From: a bacterium
Lineage (GTDB): Bacteria > Latescibacterota > UBA2968 > UBA8231
NCBI GenBank assembly: GCA_027593305.1
Contig: JAQCJA010000298.1
Coordinates: forward strand, 1-6,151
Direction: 5' to 3'
Length of the DNA stretch: 6,151 nucleotides
Both the position numbers and the translations under genes were made by a program. The notes beneath the pieces were generated by a model that saw nothing but the letters and a program-made list of their open reading frames with translations, was not told where the DNA came from and made no database searches. Shown in pieces: positions 1 to 6,114 of this stretch (position 1 is the first letter of the stretch; every line of letters begins with the position of its first letter).

Positions 1-536
1 TTTTTCAGCGAGCCATTGGCATCCAGGTCCAGTCTGAAGTGTGGCGGTGTCACGGCACTCACCGCCTCGACCTGGGCGAAGATATCCCACCAGGGGCGCG
101 GTTTGTTCTTGCAGCTGGTGTATCCTGCGGCGACGGCGTCCACCGCCTCCGCCGCCCAGTCCTGGGGGGAGGCGTGACTGCACCACCAGGAGAGGGGCGT
201 ATGATTCCGGACCTTTCGACCCAGCAGTTCGTGCACCGCTACGCCGGTGATCCTGCCCACAAGATCGAACAGCGCCATCTGCAGACCGGCGCCGATCGTA
301 TCATCCCACATGGCTTCGGCGGGACTGCTGTGCAGCACGCGCTCGACACTGGCGTCCGTTACACGCTGATGCGTGTAATGGATCACGGTCTCACCCCAAC
401 CGACGTCACCCGTGTCGGCCGTCACCCGGCACAGCTCGAGAACCGACCACCTGTACACAGTGCGCTGCGTGATCCGCTGCTGTCTCTCGGTGAAGGGCAC
501 ATCAACGAGGGTGCGTTCGATATCAACAACCTTCAT
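1..536 (-). CDS. Enolase-superfamily enzyme (mandelate racemase/muconate lactonizing enzyme type), C-terminal part outside window
   Basis: Only the first 178 codons are present; the gene continues past the left edge. The N-terminal part (about residues 1-115) matches the capping domain of the enolase superfamily, with the typical GWGET stretch at 46-50 and an LFDLVGR helix at 89-95. The barrel then begins. K143-N-K145, followed by PRPWWD, is the K-x-K motif of the muconate lactonizing subgroup, whose second lysine is the usual base. D172-A-N174 fits the first magnesium ligand strand (DxN). Family members abstract a proton alpha to a carboxylate and act as dehydratases, epimerases or cycloisomerases; the rest of the active site is missing here, so the substrate cannot be told. 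ATG at 536 follows the isomerase stop by 13 nt and is only weakly preceded by GGCGAG, suggesting translational coupling. It is likely the third gene of an operon with the isomerase and heparinase-like genes. Family assignment is firm, function open. Confidence 0.87.
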   Translation of the reverse strand, partial: MKVVDIERTLVDVPFTERQQRITQRTVYRWSVLELCRVTADTGDVGWGETVIHYTHQRVTDASVERVLHSSPAEAMWDDTIGAGLQMALFDLVGRITGVAVHELLGRKVRNHTPLSWWCSHASPQDWAAEAVDAVAAGYTSCKNKPRPWWDIFAQVEAVSAVTPPHFRLDLDANGSLK

Positions 537-549
537 GGCACACTCGCCA

Positions 550-1311
550 TCAGCTGGTAACACCGACGCGGCGCAGATGGTCCACGCAGCGGGTGATCTT
601 GGCCGCCAGATCCTGCGGATCTTCGCGGTTGAATGCGGGACCCTCCAGCTCCATGCAGTAGGCGTCGGTGTAGCCGGACCGTTGCAGGATCTCGTGCACT
701 TTGTCGAAGGGGACAATGCCCTCGCCGAATACGGGAAAATCGAAGTCGTGGAACTTGCCGTGGCCATCCTTGAAGTGGACACCACGTATGTAGTCGGAGC
801 AGGCTGCGACCTGTTCCACCGTGTCGATGTCGTGGTTGTAGTAGTAGACGTTCGCCGTGTCGTAGTTGATGCCGATCCACCGATGCTGGACTGCGGTCAT
901 GGTCCGCTTCATCGTCGCCGCGTTGGTGCACAGCTCCGGATGTGTCTCCAGAGCCACACACACCTCGTGTGCGCCTGTGGCATCACCGAGCCGCCGCAAC
1001 CTGCCGGCAGCTTCCTCCAGGGTCATATCGTCACCACGCGTGCTGGTGAACAGGTAGTGGGCACCCAGATCTGCAGCGACTGCGGCGGCGGCACCGAATT
1101 GCGCCGGCAGATCGTCATCGTCCAACGGGCACCCCAGCCCCAGCGATGTGACGCACAGACCATGTGGTGTCAGAGCGGCATCCACGGCAGCCGCCGTCAA
1201 CTCCGGGGTCCAGTTCAGTTCGATTCCCTGCACACCGGTGGCGGCGAGGCGGGACCACTCGAGGTTCGGGCTTTCCAGACTGCCGGCACGATATGAAATC
1301 AGGTTGGACAT
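550..1311 (-). CDS. Sugar phosphate isomerase/epimerase family protein (xylose isomerase-like TIM barrel)
   Basis: A 253-residue protein that looks like a complete AP-endonuclease-2/xylose-isomerase-like TIM barrel, slightly short for the family. The four strand-end metal ligands expected from D-tagatose 3-epimerase-type enzymes are visible as E122 (ALETH), D151 (NYDTAN), H179 (VHFKD) and E221 or E223 (MELEG). The GEGIVPF loop at 196-202 is also typical. Such enzymes interconvert keto-sugars or dehydrate inositol derivatives in the cytoplasm using a divalent metal; the exact substrate cannot be read from sequence. The ATG at 1311 was chosen because GGAG lies 5 nt upstream and the barrel's first strand starts right after it; the open frame extends to 1593 but would then overlap the heparinase-like gene and add non-family residues. 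It begins 34 nt after that gene's stop and ends 13 nt before the enolase-type gene, so the three are probably co-transcribed. Possible relatives by fold include IolE-like dehydratases and hydroxypyruvate isomerase. Confidence 0.9.
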   Translation of the reverse strand: MSNLISYRAGSLESPNLEWSRLAATGVQGIELNWTPELTAAAVDAALTPHGLCVTSLGLGCPLDDDDLPAQFGAAAAVAADLGAHYLFTSTRGDDMTLEEAAGRLRRLGDATGAHEVCVALETHPELCTNAATMKRTMTAVQHRWIGINYDTANVYYYNHDIDTVEQVAACSDYIRGVHFKDGHGKFHDFDFPVFGEGIVPFDKVHEILQRSGYTDAYCMELEGPAFNREDPQDLAAKITRCVDHLRRVGVTS

Positions 1312-1316
1312 TTGTG

Positions 1317-1320
1317 CTCC
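1317..1320 (-). promoter_or_regulatory. Ribosome binding site of the isomerase gene
   Basis: GGAG on the minus strand, 5 nt before the ATG at 1311. It fixes the start of the isomerase gene inside a longer open frame and rules out the upstream start at 1593. Confidence 0.7.
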
Positions 1321-1345
1321 GATCGTCAAAGGAGGCTGCTGTGCT

Positions 1346-3541
1346 TTACTCGGTCTGCTTTCGAAGGTGATCCTTCGGCAGTACTTCGTGCCACCGCGGC
1401 ATACGATCCTTGCGCTCTGGCACATCGTACTCCACCGGCCCCTGGTACATGTGCTCGCTTTTGGGCATATCGAAGAGCACATCCCCCTCCCAGCACAATC
1501 GTGAGCCGCTGAGCAGACCGATCTCACATTCACCGTCGCGCTCCACGACAAAAGCGAAGTCCGCATCCGTCTGCAGGGGACCGTAGGCAACACTACCAGT
1601 CTGCCAGTCGAACATGGGGCGGCCCCGCAGATTCGTCAGGCCGATGTTGGTGTCCAGCTTCAGACCGACAGTGGCGTCGGCGCCGCCCACATCCAGACGC
1701 AGCCCCAGCGTTCGATACGACCCGGCATCATCCTGCAGGATCTCGACCCGGTGCAGCAGCCTGGCTTCGAAAGAACCGGGCCCATGGGGTGACAGCACCG
1801 TGACGAATCCCAGGCGCTGACCGACGAAGAAATATCCATAGAGGAACTGGAAGAAGGCATTGGACGGATTGAAGCGGCGGTCGATGGTCCGCACCTGGCT
1901 GTACTTGTCACGGTTGCCGAGAAACTGCACCAGCAGCTCCCGTTCATGCCGGTTGGTCCAGTACTCGTTGCGAATGGGAATTTGCTCCGGCCACGAGCGC
2001 ACCCAGTGGGAACCCTCCTCGGCAAAGTCTCCCTGCGCCAGGATGCCATCCGGGTGCCACATATTGGTGAAGGATTTCGGCCCTTCCCGATCGATGCGGA
2101 TGGCGTCGACGATGACGTACATGCCCGTCGCCGGCACGAACAGCACGACGCGATCACCGGTATAACCGCGGTCGTCATCATACAGACGTGTGCGCGAGTA
2201 ATCGATGCTGCCAAAGCTGCCAAAGTGAATCTTTTCGGTGCGCACCGGCAGGTATTGCGGATTGCCCTGCAGGTACGGCATCATCTCGTGATCATTCGGC
2301 CAGCCCAGACGCCCCACCAGGCGGTTGTGGTACAGATCGGCCCGCCAGCCGTCATGCGCGGTGCGCCGGTAGCCGCCATCGGCGAGCAGTACCGTACCTG
2401 CTTCCATGAGCAGCACGAGTGAGTTTTCGTCGGCGTGCCCGTGATGGGGCATTTCTTCAAAGGCGAACAGTTGCTGGTTCTGGTACTCCCGTTGATAGCG
2501 ACCGTAGGGACCTGCATCGCGATAATTGAGCAGGCCGTAGTTGCCGTCATTACGAAAGGCGATTTTCTTCGACACCAGATCGTCGACGATCTCCTCGGAC
2601 GCGACCAGCGTGTACGGCACAGCCTCCGGGGGTGGGTCCTGCGCCAGCCAGCGCAACGCCGTAGCCATGCTGTAGAGGGCGTCTCCCGCCTCCAGGCCCA
2701 CCGTCGAATAGCCGAAGGTCTGGTTGCCGGCCAGGGCCATGTCGCGGTGCGCGGCATAGAGGCGCCAGGCAAAGTGCAGGTAGTCGCCCCGCCCGTAGAA
2801 CCCGGCGGCCCGTACCATGACGGCGGCGTACCACGTCCACATGTGGGTCCAGTCGCCGTCCCCCCAGTCCGGCATCATGCCGTTGGGCATCAGCAGGCGG
2901 CTGTACTGCTCGAAGTAGTACCGTGTCGTGATCTTCTCGAGAAATTCTTCGGCACAACCCAGGCCCTCGGCGGCGGTGATCAGATAGAACAGCCAGAAGG
3001 GCCCGTAGATCGAAGCATCCTCGATCGACCAGCGGCCCCAGCTGTCCTCGATCAGCGCGTCGCCGTAGCCCCGCCAGCGCGAGGCGTTGGCATGCCCGGG
3101 CACCGCGTCGGCAGCGGCGTAGAAGCCGGCGGCATCGACGGTGGCGCGATTCTGCGCCCCCCAGTCGGTGGATCCCAGATGGCTGTCGGCGCTGGCGGCG
3201 ATCAACGCGTCGGTACGTGTCCGCATCTGCGCGTCGATCTGGCCGTGCGCCTTGAGATATTCGTAGGCTTCACAGAAGGGGGGCAACTCGCGAAAGCTCG
3301 CCAGCAGTGGTTGTGCGTGGCCGCTGGCATCGACACCACGGTTGACATAGATCGTCAACGCGTCTGTGGTCCGTGTCAGCAACCGGTCGTCGCTTGTGCG
3401 GGCGTGGACGATGGTCGCCGGGGACAACACCCATGACAGGCCGCGAACCGCGGCATCCCGGTTTGCGTCGGAGCGTCGGTCCACGGCGTCGAAGGCCCGG
3501 TGCACCGAATCCTGCACGTCCTGCAACAACTGCTGTTCCAT
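1346..3541 (-). CDS. Heparinase II/III family protein (polysaccharide lyase-like), no visible signal peptide
   Basis: A 731-residue protein. Residues about 1-340 are rich in helices with aromatic and Gly/Asp loops (DWGDGDW at 225-231), consistent with the alpha/alpha toroid of lyases. Residues about 355-600 carry the heparinase II/III signature: PHHGHADENS (H367, H369), LLADGG (D388) and YHNRLVGR (H405). By analogy with heparinase II, H367 could be catalytic and H369, D388 and H405 could bind zinc; this is inferred, not aligned. The tail is beta-rich. Family members cleave acidic polysaccharides by beta-elimination, often after export, but this N-terminus (MEQQLLQDVQ) is polar, with no signal peptide or lipobox, so a cytoplasmic role on imported oligosaccharide is plausible. 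ATG 3541 is preferred because AGGAG lies 9 nt upstream; an ATG at 3550 directly abuts AGGAG. The frame stays open to 4189, but that part is antisense to PhyH gene A. It heads the three-gene minus-strand unit. The substrate is unknown, and a non-lyase role is possible. Confidence 0.87.
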   Translation of the reverse strand: MEQQLLQDVQDSVHRAFDAVDRRSDANRDAAVRGLSWVLSPATIVHARTSDDRLLTRTTDALTIYVNRGVDASGHAQPLLASFRELPPFCEAYEYLKAHGQIDAQMRTRTDALIAASADSHLGSTDWGAQNRATVDAAGFYAAADAVPGHANASRWRGYGDALIEDSWGRWSIEDASIYGPFWLFYLITAAEGLGCAEEFLEKITTRYYFEQYSRLLMPNGMMPDWGDGDWTHMWTWYAAVMVRAAGFYGRGDYLHFAWRLYAAHRDMALAGNQTFGYSTVGLEAGDALYSMATALRWLAQDPPPEAVPYTLVASEEIVDDLVSKKIAFRNDGNYGLLNYRDAGPYGRYQREYQNQQLFAFEEMPHHGHADENSLVLLMEAGTVLLADGGYRRTAHDGWRADLYHNRLVGRLGWPNDHEMMPYLQGNPQYLPVRTEKIHFGSFGSIDYSRTRLYDDDRGYTGDRVVLFVPATGMYVIVDAIRIDREGPKSFTNMWHPDGILAQGDFAEEGSHWVRSWPEQIPIRNEYWTNRHERELLVQFLGNRDKYSQVRTIDRRFNPSNAFFQFLYGYFFVGQRLGFVTVLSPHGPGSFEARLLHRVEILQDDAGSYRTLGLRLDVGGADATVGLKLDTNIGLTNLRGRPMFDWQTGSVAYGPLQTDADFAFVVERDGECEIGLLSGSRLCWEGDVLFDMPKSEHMYQGPVEYDVPERKDRMPRWHEVLPKDHLRKQTE

Positions 3542-3550
3542 CGTCCCCAT

Positions 3551-3555
3551 CTCCT
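3551..3555 (-). promoter_or_regulatory. Ribosome binding site of the heparinase-like gene
   Basis: AGGAG on the minus strand, 9 nt before the ATG at 3541 and immediately touching an alternative in-frame ATG at 3550. The spacing favours 3541 and argues against the much longer open frame that reaches 4189. Confidence 0.65.
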
Positions 3556-3556
3556 G

Positions 3557-3595
3557 CCCGGTGCGGTTGTGTGCACGTAAGAAGAACCGCCCGGG
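3557..3595. promoter_or_regulatory. Imperfect inverted repeat / hairpin next to heparinase RBS
   Basis: CCCGGTGCGGTT at 3557-3568 pairs with AACCGCCCGGG at 3585-3595: six pairs, one bulged T, then five more pairs, around a 16-nt loop containing the palindrome GTGCAC. It lies one base from the AGGAG ribosome binding site of the heparinase-like gene, within its likely leader. It could be an operator or a leader hairpin affecting translation. No U-run follows it on either strand, so it is not a standard terminator. The pairing is seen directly; any role is inferred, and such a repeat can occur by chance in GC-rich DNA. Confidence 0.35.
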
Positions 3596-3697
3596 GCATG
3601 GCCACAAGGTGCCTGTCCATTGCTGGAGGCCTTTCCGCTGCAGCCGCTGGGATCGAAGTTCCCCGCTCCACATCCAATCCTGGAGCCCGTGCCCATC

Positions 3698-4429
3698 ATG
3701 CTCGACGCCGATCAGATCCACCACTTCAAGCAGCACGGATACGTCATTGTGCGCGGTTTCATCGATGCGGACATGCTGCAGAAATGGCGCACACAGTTCT
3801 GGGGCCACGTAGGGGCCGAGTGCGACGATCCGTCGTCCTGGCCCGAGGATTACGTGGTCAAGGATTTCACCGGGGAGCCCGGCTTCGGCAGCCTGCCGTC
3901 GATGCAGGCCATTGTCGCCCAACTTGGCGGCGGCCTGTTCACCGGCGGTGGGGGCTCGATGCTCGTGCAATGGCCGAAGGGCGACAGGCCGTGGCAGGCG
4001 CCGAACCAGGGGCATATCGACGGCTACGGGCCGGGGGGCTGGAGTGGTGGCTTCATGCTGGGCGCCACGACTTATCTGGAAGATGTCGCCGAAGGTGGTG
4101 GGGCGTTCTACTACTGGCCCGACAGCCACCTGCCGGTGCAGGAGTACTTCCGCCAGCACCCGCAGCAGATCGATGGCAGCTTTACCCAACGCCAGGACTG
4201 GGACGAGAAGGGCTGGGGGTTGTTCTCAGATGCTGGCCCGAGTGCACCGCAGCAATTCACCGGCGCTGCCGGTGACGTCATCCTGTGGCATTGCTTCATG
4301 TGTCACACCGGTTCCCCCAACGTCAACGCCCGGCCGCGACTGGGGGTGTTTGCCCGCTGGCATCGAACCGATCGGGAAGAGATGAAGTGGGACATCCCGC
4401 AGGACCTGTGGAAGTACTGGAGCATTTAG
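3698..4429 (+). CDS. Phytanoyl-CoA dioxygenase (PhyH) family protein A
   Basis: A 243-residue protein of the Fe(II)/2-oxoglutarate-dependent PhyH family. The N-terminus (DADQIHHFKQHGYVIVRGFI) is the classic family opening. The iron ligands are visible as H106-I-D108 (GHIDGY) and distal H203 (MCHTGSPN), with R214 in RPRLGVFARW the likely 2-oxoglutarate carboxylate anchor. Y139-W-P-D-S-H144 replaces the usual PGSH turn. All catalytic elements are therefore present, and the enzyme should hydroxylate a small molecule in the cytoplasm; despite the family name the substrate need not be a CoA ester. ATG 3698 is taken as start because the domain begins at once. GGAG at 3682-3685 is 12 nt away, rather far, so an in-frame GTG at 3689 (3 nt from GGAG) is not excluded; an open frame back to a TTG at 3620 adds residues unlike the family. 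It is transcribed away from the heparinase-like gene, and its stop overlaps that of PhyH gene B. Confidence 0.9.
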   Translation: MLDADQIHHFKQHGYVIVRGFIDADMLQKWRTQFWGHVGAECDDPSSWPEDYVVKDFTGEPGFGSLPSMQAIVAQLGGGLFTGGGGSMLVQWPKGDRPWQAPNQGHIDGYGPGGWSGGFMLGATTYLEDVAEGGGAFYYWPDSHLPVQEYFRQHPQQIDGSFTQRQDWDEKGWGLFSDAGPSAPQQFTGAAGDVILWHCFMCHTGSPNVNARPRLGVFARWHRTDREEMKWDIPQDLWKYWSI

Positions 4430-5211
4430 GCCGGCCCCAGGGCACCGTCGCCGAAGACCACCAGGTACGTGACGCCATTGTCGGCCACGGTGGCTGCGTC
4501 CATGTAACAGACGCTGAAAGCGCGACGCGACTGCTGCGTGTGGTTGACGTCCGACGTGTGCAGCATCCAGTTGTGCAGCAGCACGACCTCACCGGCTTCC
4601 ATCTGCAGATACACGGTGTCCGAGCGGCTGGCGATCTGCGCCGCCATCTCGTCGGAGAGGAAACCGGAGCCGTGTTCGGGATTGAGCAGCTGGCGGTGCG
4701 AGCCAGGAACGATCTGCACACAACCATTTTCCTTTGTCGCCGGGTCCAGTGCCGTCCAGATCGTGATCAGCGGGTCCCGGTCCAGATTCGTCCAACGATC
4801 CTGATGCCAGATGAGATAAGACCCCAGACCCGCGGGCTTGTTCATGAACATCGACCGGAACGTGGCAATGTTGCAGTCGGCCCCGTATATGCGGCTGCAG
4901 ATGTCGCGATAGAGGGGCTTCTGCAGGTAGGCCAGAAACAACGGGTCCAGCTCCAGATCCTGGATCTTGCGGTACGCCAGCGTCGGCCCCTTGTGACCCC
5001 GGGACTGGGGACCCGGTTTGGAGTCAGGCCCATCGACGCGGTCCAGCTGCATCATGACCCGGTCGTAGTCGATGTCTGCCGTGCCCAGCATGATGTCATC
5101 CATGCGCTGCTGCAATGCGGCAATCTCGTCCAGGTCGGCGCGGCCCAGCAGCACGTAGCCTTGCTCTTGGAAGTGCTGCCACTGCTCGTCGGTGATCTTC
5201 TCACGCAGCAT
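4426..5211 (-). CDS. Phytanoyl-CoA dioxygenase (PhyH) family protein B
   Basis: A 261-residue Fe(II)/2-oxoglutarate oxygenase of full family length. It opens with the usual helix and QEQGYVLL strand. H136-Q-D138 (WHQDRW) is the canonical His-x-Asp iron pair, the turn VPGSH is at 168-172, the distal iron ligand is H218 (MLHTSDVNHT), and R229 or R230 (SRRAFSVCY) is the likely 2-oxoglutarate anchor. It is predicted to be an active cytoplasmic hydroxylase; the substrate is unknown. ATG 5211 has GGAGG 5 nt upstream. It lies 39 nt downstream of PhyH gene C on the same strand and is probably co-transcribed with it. Its TAA stop overlaps the TAG stop of the convergent gene A (shared bases 4426-4429), leaving no room for a terminator between them. 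By eye it resembles A and C only in the core motifs, so the three are old paralogues rather than recent duplicates. Confidence 0.92.
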   Translation of the reverse strand: MLREKITDEQWQHFQEQGYVLLGRADLDEIAALQQRMDDIMLGTADIDYDRVMMQLDRVDGPDSKPGPQSRGHKGPTLAYRKIQDLELDPLFLAYLQKPLYRDICSRIYGADCNIATFRSMFMNKPAGLGSYLIWHQDRWTNLDRDPLITIWTALDPATKENGCVQIVPGSHRQLLNPEHGSGFLSDEMAAQIASRSDTVYLQMEAGEVVLLHNWMLHTSDVNHTQQSRRAFSVCYMDAATVADNGVTYLVVFGDGALGPA

Positions 5212-5216
5212 TGTTG

Positions 5217-5221
5217 CCTCC
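5217..5221 (-). promoter_or_regulatory. Ribosome binding site of PhyH gene B
   Basis: GGAGG on the minus strand, 5 nt before the ATG at 5211. It is the best-matching ribosome binding site in the window and lies inside the 39-nt spacer after PhyH gene C, supporting independent, efficient initiation of gene B. Confidence 0.75.
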
Positions 5222-5250
5222 GGGTCTGTGTGGATGACGGGTCCGTCCCA

Positions 5251-6078
5251 TCAGGATGCCAGAGATCCGTCGTCAGCCAGGAGCGGCCGTTGCAGGCGCT
5301 GATGGTACGGCGGTTCCAGTACCGCACGTTGCTCCGGCGTCAGGCCGTCGAGCATCTTTTCGGACCATTTGCCCTGCACGTAGGCCAGGTTCCCGGGGGA
5401 CATGCGAAACAGCACGCTGCGGCGATCGTGGTCGGCCGTCCACGGGATCGTGCCGTGGGTCACGGCTTCGGTAAAGAGCACGACGTCCCCCGCCTTGCAG
5501 GTCACGTGTCTGACGATGTCCTGATGCGCCTCCCATTTCCGGATCGGCTGGGGACAGGCGTAGTTGCCCTTGTGGGTGCCGGGAATCAGCGCCAGGCCGC
5601 CATCGCCGGGATTGACATCCGCCAGCTGCCAGGCAACCACCGTCAGGCCGTTGTGCATCTGGCCGTTCTGGAAAATGTAGTACTGGTGCCGGTCAAAGCC
5701 AGGGCCGGAGGACCCGTGCAGGATGTGGCCCTCGGCGCCCTTGCGCATACTGATGAGCCCGGCGTTGTGATCCAGTCGCCAGCCCTGTCCGAGAATACAG
5801 TTGAGATAGGGCGTGATGCGGGGATGGGCGAGCATGGCGCGGAAGGGATCACACCACGGCCGGTCCCATTCCAGCAGACCGCCCAGATCCCCGCGACCTG
5901 TTTCGCCCTGCAATGTCGTGGAGTCGCTCGACAGGGACAGGTCCCCCACCCGTTCGACGATCTTTTCAGCGTGCTCGTCGATGGCCTCGTTGGCTGTGGC
6001 TACCTCTGCCGGGGTCAGTACAGCCTCGACGACGAGATAGCCCTGCAGGTCGAAGAGGTACTTCTCGATATCAGTCAC
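5251..6078 (-). CDS. Phytanoyl-CoA dioxygenase (PhyH) family protein C, non-canonical iron site
   Basis: A 275-residue protein clearly of the PhyH fold: FDLQGYLVVEAVLTPAEVA near the start, GLTVVAWQLADVNPGDGG at 144-161, the turn IPGTHKGN at 165-172, distal H208 (AVTHGT) and R219/R220 (DRRSVLFR) as likely 2-oxoglutarate anchor. However, no His-x-Asp pair is present where it should be: candidates are H121 (LHGSS), H131 (RHQYY, where the equivalent of gene B's HQD reads HQY) and H142 (MHNG). It may use a different carboxylate, an open coordination site as in 2-oxoglutarate halogenases, or be catalytically altered. The start is GTG at 6078, with AAGGAG 6 nt upstream; the nearby ATG at 6082 is out of frame and stops after three codons. 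It is the first gene of a minus-strand pair with PhyH gene B. A palindrome lies upstream. Family is firm; activity and substrate are uncertain. Confidence 0.89.
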   Translation of the reverse strand: MTDIEKYLFDLQGYLVVEAVLTPAEVATANEAIDEHAEKIVERVGDLSLSSDSTTLQGETGRGDLGGLLEWDRPWCDPFRAMLAHPRITPYLNCILGQGWRLDHNAGLISMRKGAEGHILHGSSGPGFDRHQYYIFQNGQMHNGLTVVAWQLADVNPGDGGLALIPGTHKGNYACPQPIRKWEAHQDIVRHVTCKAGDVVLFTEAVTHGTIPWTADHDRRSVLFRMSPGNLAYVQGKWSEKMLDGLTPEQRAVLEPPYHQRLQRPLLADDGSLAS

Positions 6079-6084
6079 TCATAA

Positions 6085-6090
6085 CTCCTT
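6085..6090 (-). promoter_or_regulatory. Ribosome binding site of PhyH gene C, deciding a GTG start
   Basis: AAGGAG on the minus strand, 6 nt before the GTG at 6078. An ATG at 6082-6080 sits only 2 nt away and opens just ATG-AGT-GAC-TGA in another frame, so the GTG is the start that gives the PhyH protein. Confidence 0.7.
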
Positions 6091-6114
6091 GATTGACAAC
6101 AAGTTACAAAGTTT

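Larger units (their letters stand above)
3542..3697. promoter_or_regulatory. Divergent intergenic region between heparinase-like and PhyH A genes
   Basis: This 156-nt gap lies between two start codons facing away from each other, so it must hold the promoters of both the minus-strand trio and PhyH gene A unless transcription enters from elsewhere. It is GC-rich and I see no convincing -35/-10 pair on either strand. Its only clear structure is the hairpin described separately at 3557-3595. Shared control of the two directions is an inference from the layout. Confidence 0.55.

Noticed and set aside
39..1296. Plus-strand frames (39-560 and 412-1296) opposite the enolase-type and isomerase genes
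   Set aside because: The minus strand here carries family motifs and proper starts; the plus-strand translations are low-complexity and unlike known proteins.
1328..1335. AAAGGAGG on the plus strand, a perfect-looking ribosome binding site, with GTG at 1341
   Set aside because: The frame that follows ends after nine codons, and the site lies between two minus-strand genes; taken as chance.
1312..1593. N-terminal extension of the isomerase to an ATG at 1593
   Set aside because: It overlaps the end of the heparinase-like gene and lies before the first barrel strand; GGAG supports the ATG at 1311.
2435..3436. 333-codon plus-strand frame antisense to the heparinase-like gene
   Set aside because: No family motif, no ribosome binding site seen, fully inside a well-supported gene on the other strand.
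3620..3697. Earlier TTG start for PhyH gene A
   Set aside because: The extra 26 residues are proline-rich and unlike the family opening; the domain starts right at the ATG of 3698.
3542..4189. N-terminal extension of the heparinase-like frame by about 215 codons
   Set aside because: The added residues are the antisense of PhyH gene A, and a good ribosome binding site marks the start at 3541.
5236..5247. GACGG-GT-CCGTC inverted repeat in the spacer between PhyH genes C and B
   Set aside because: Two-base loop and five-base arms with no U-run: too tight and too short to be a terminator or a convincing operator.
4285..6084. 599-codon open frame on the plus strand across both PhyH genes B and C
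   Set aside because: It is antisense to two genes with clear family motifs and ribosome binding sites, its translation shows no recognisable domain, and long antisense frames are common in GC-rich DNA.
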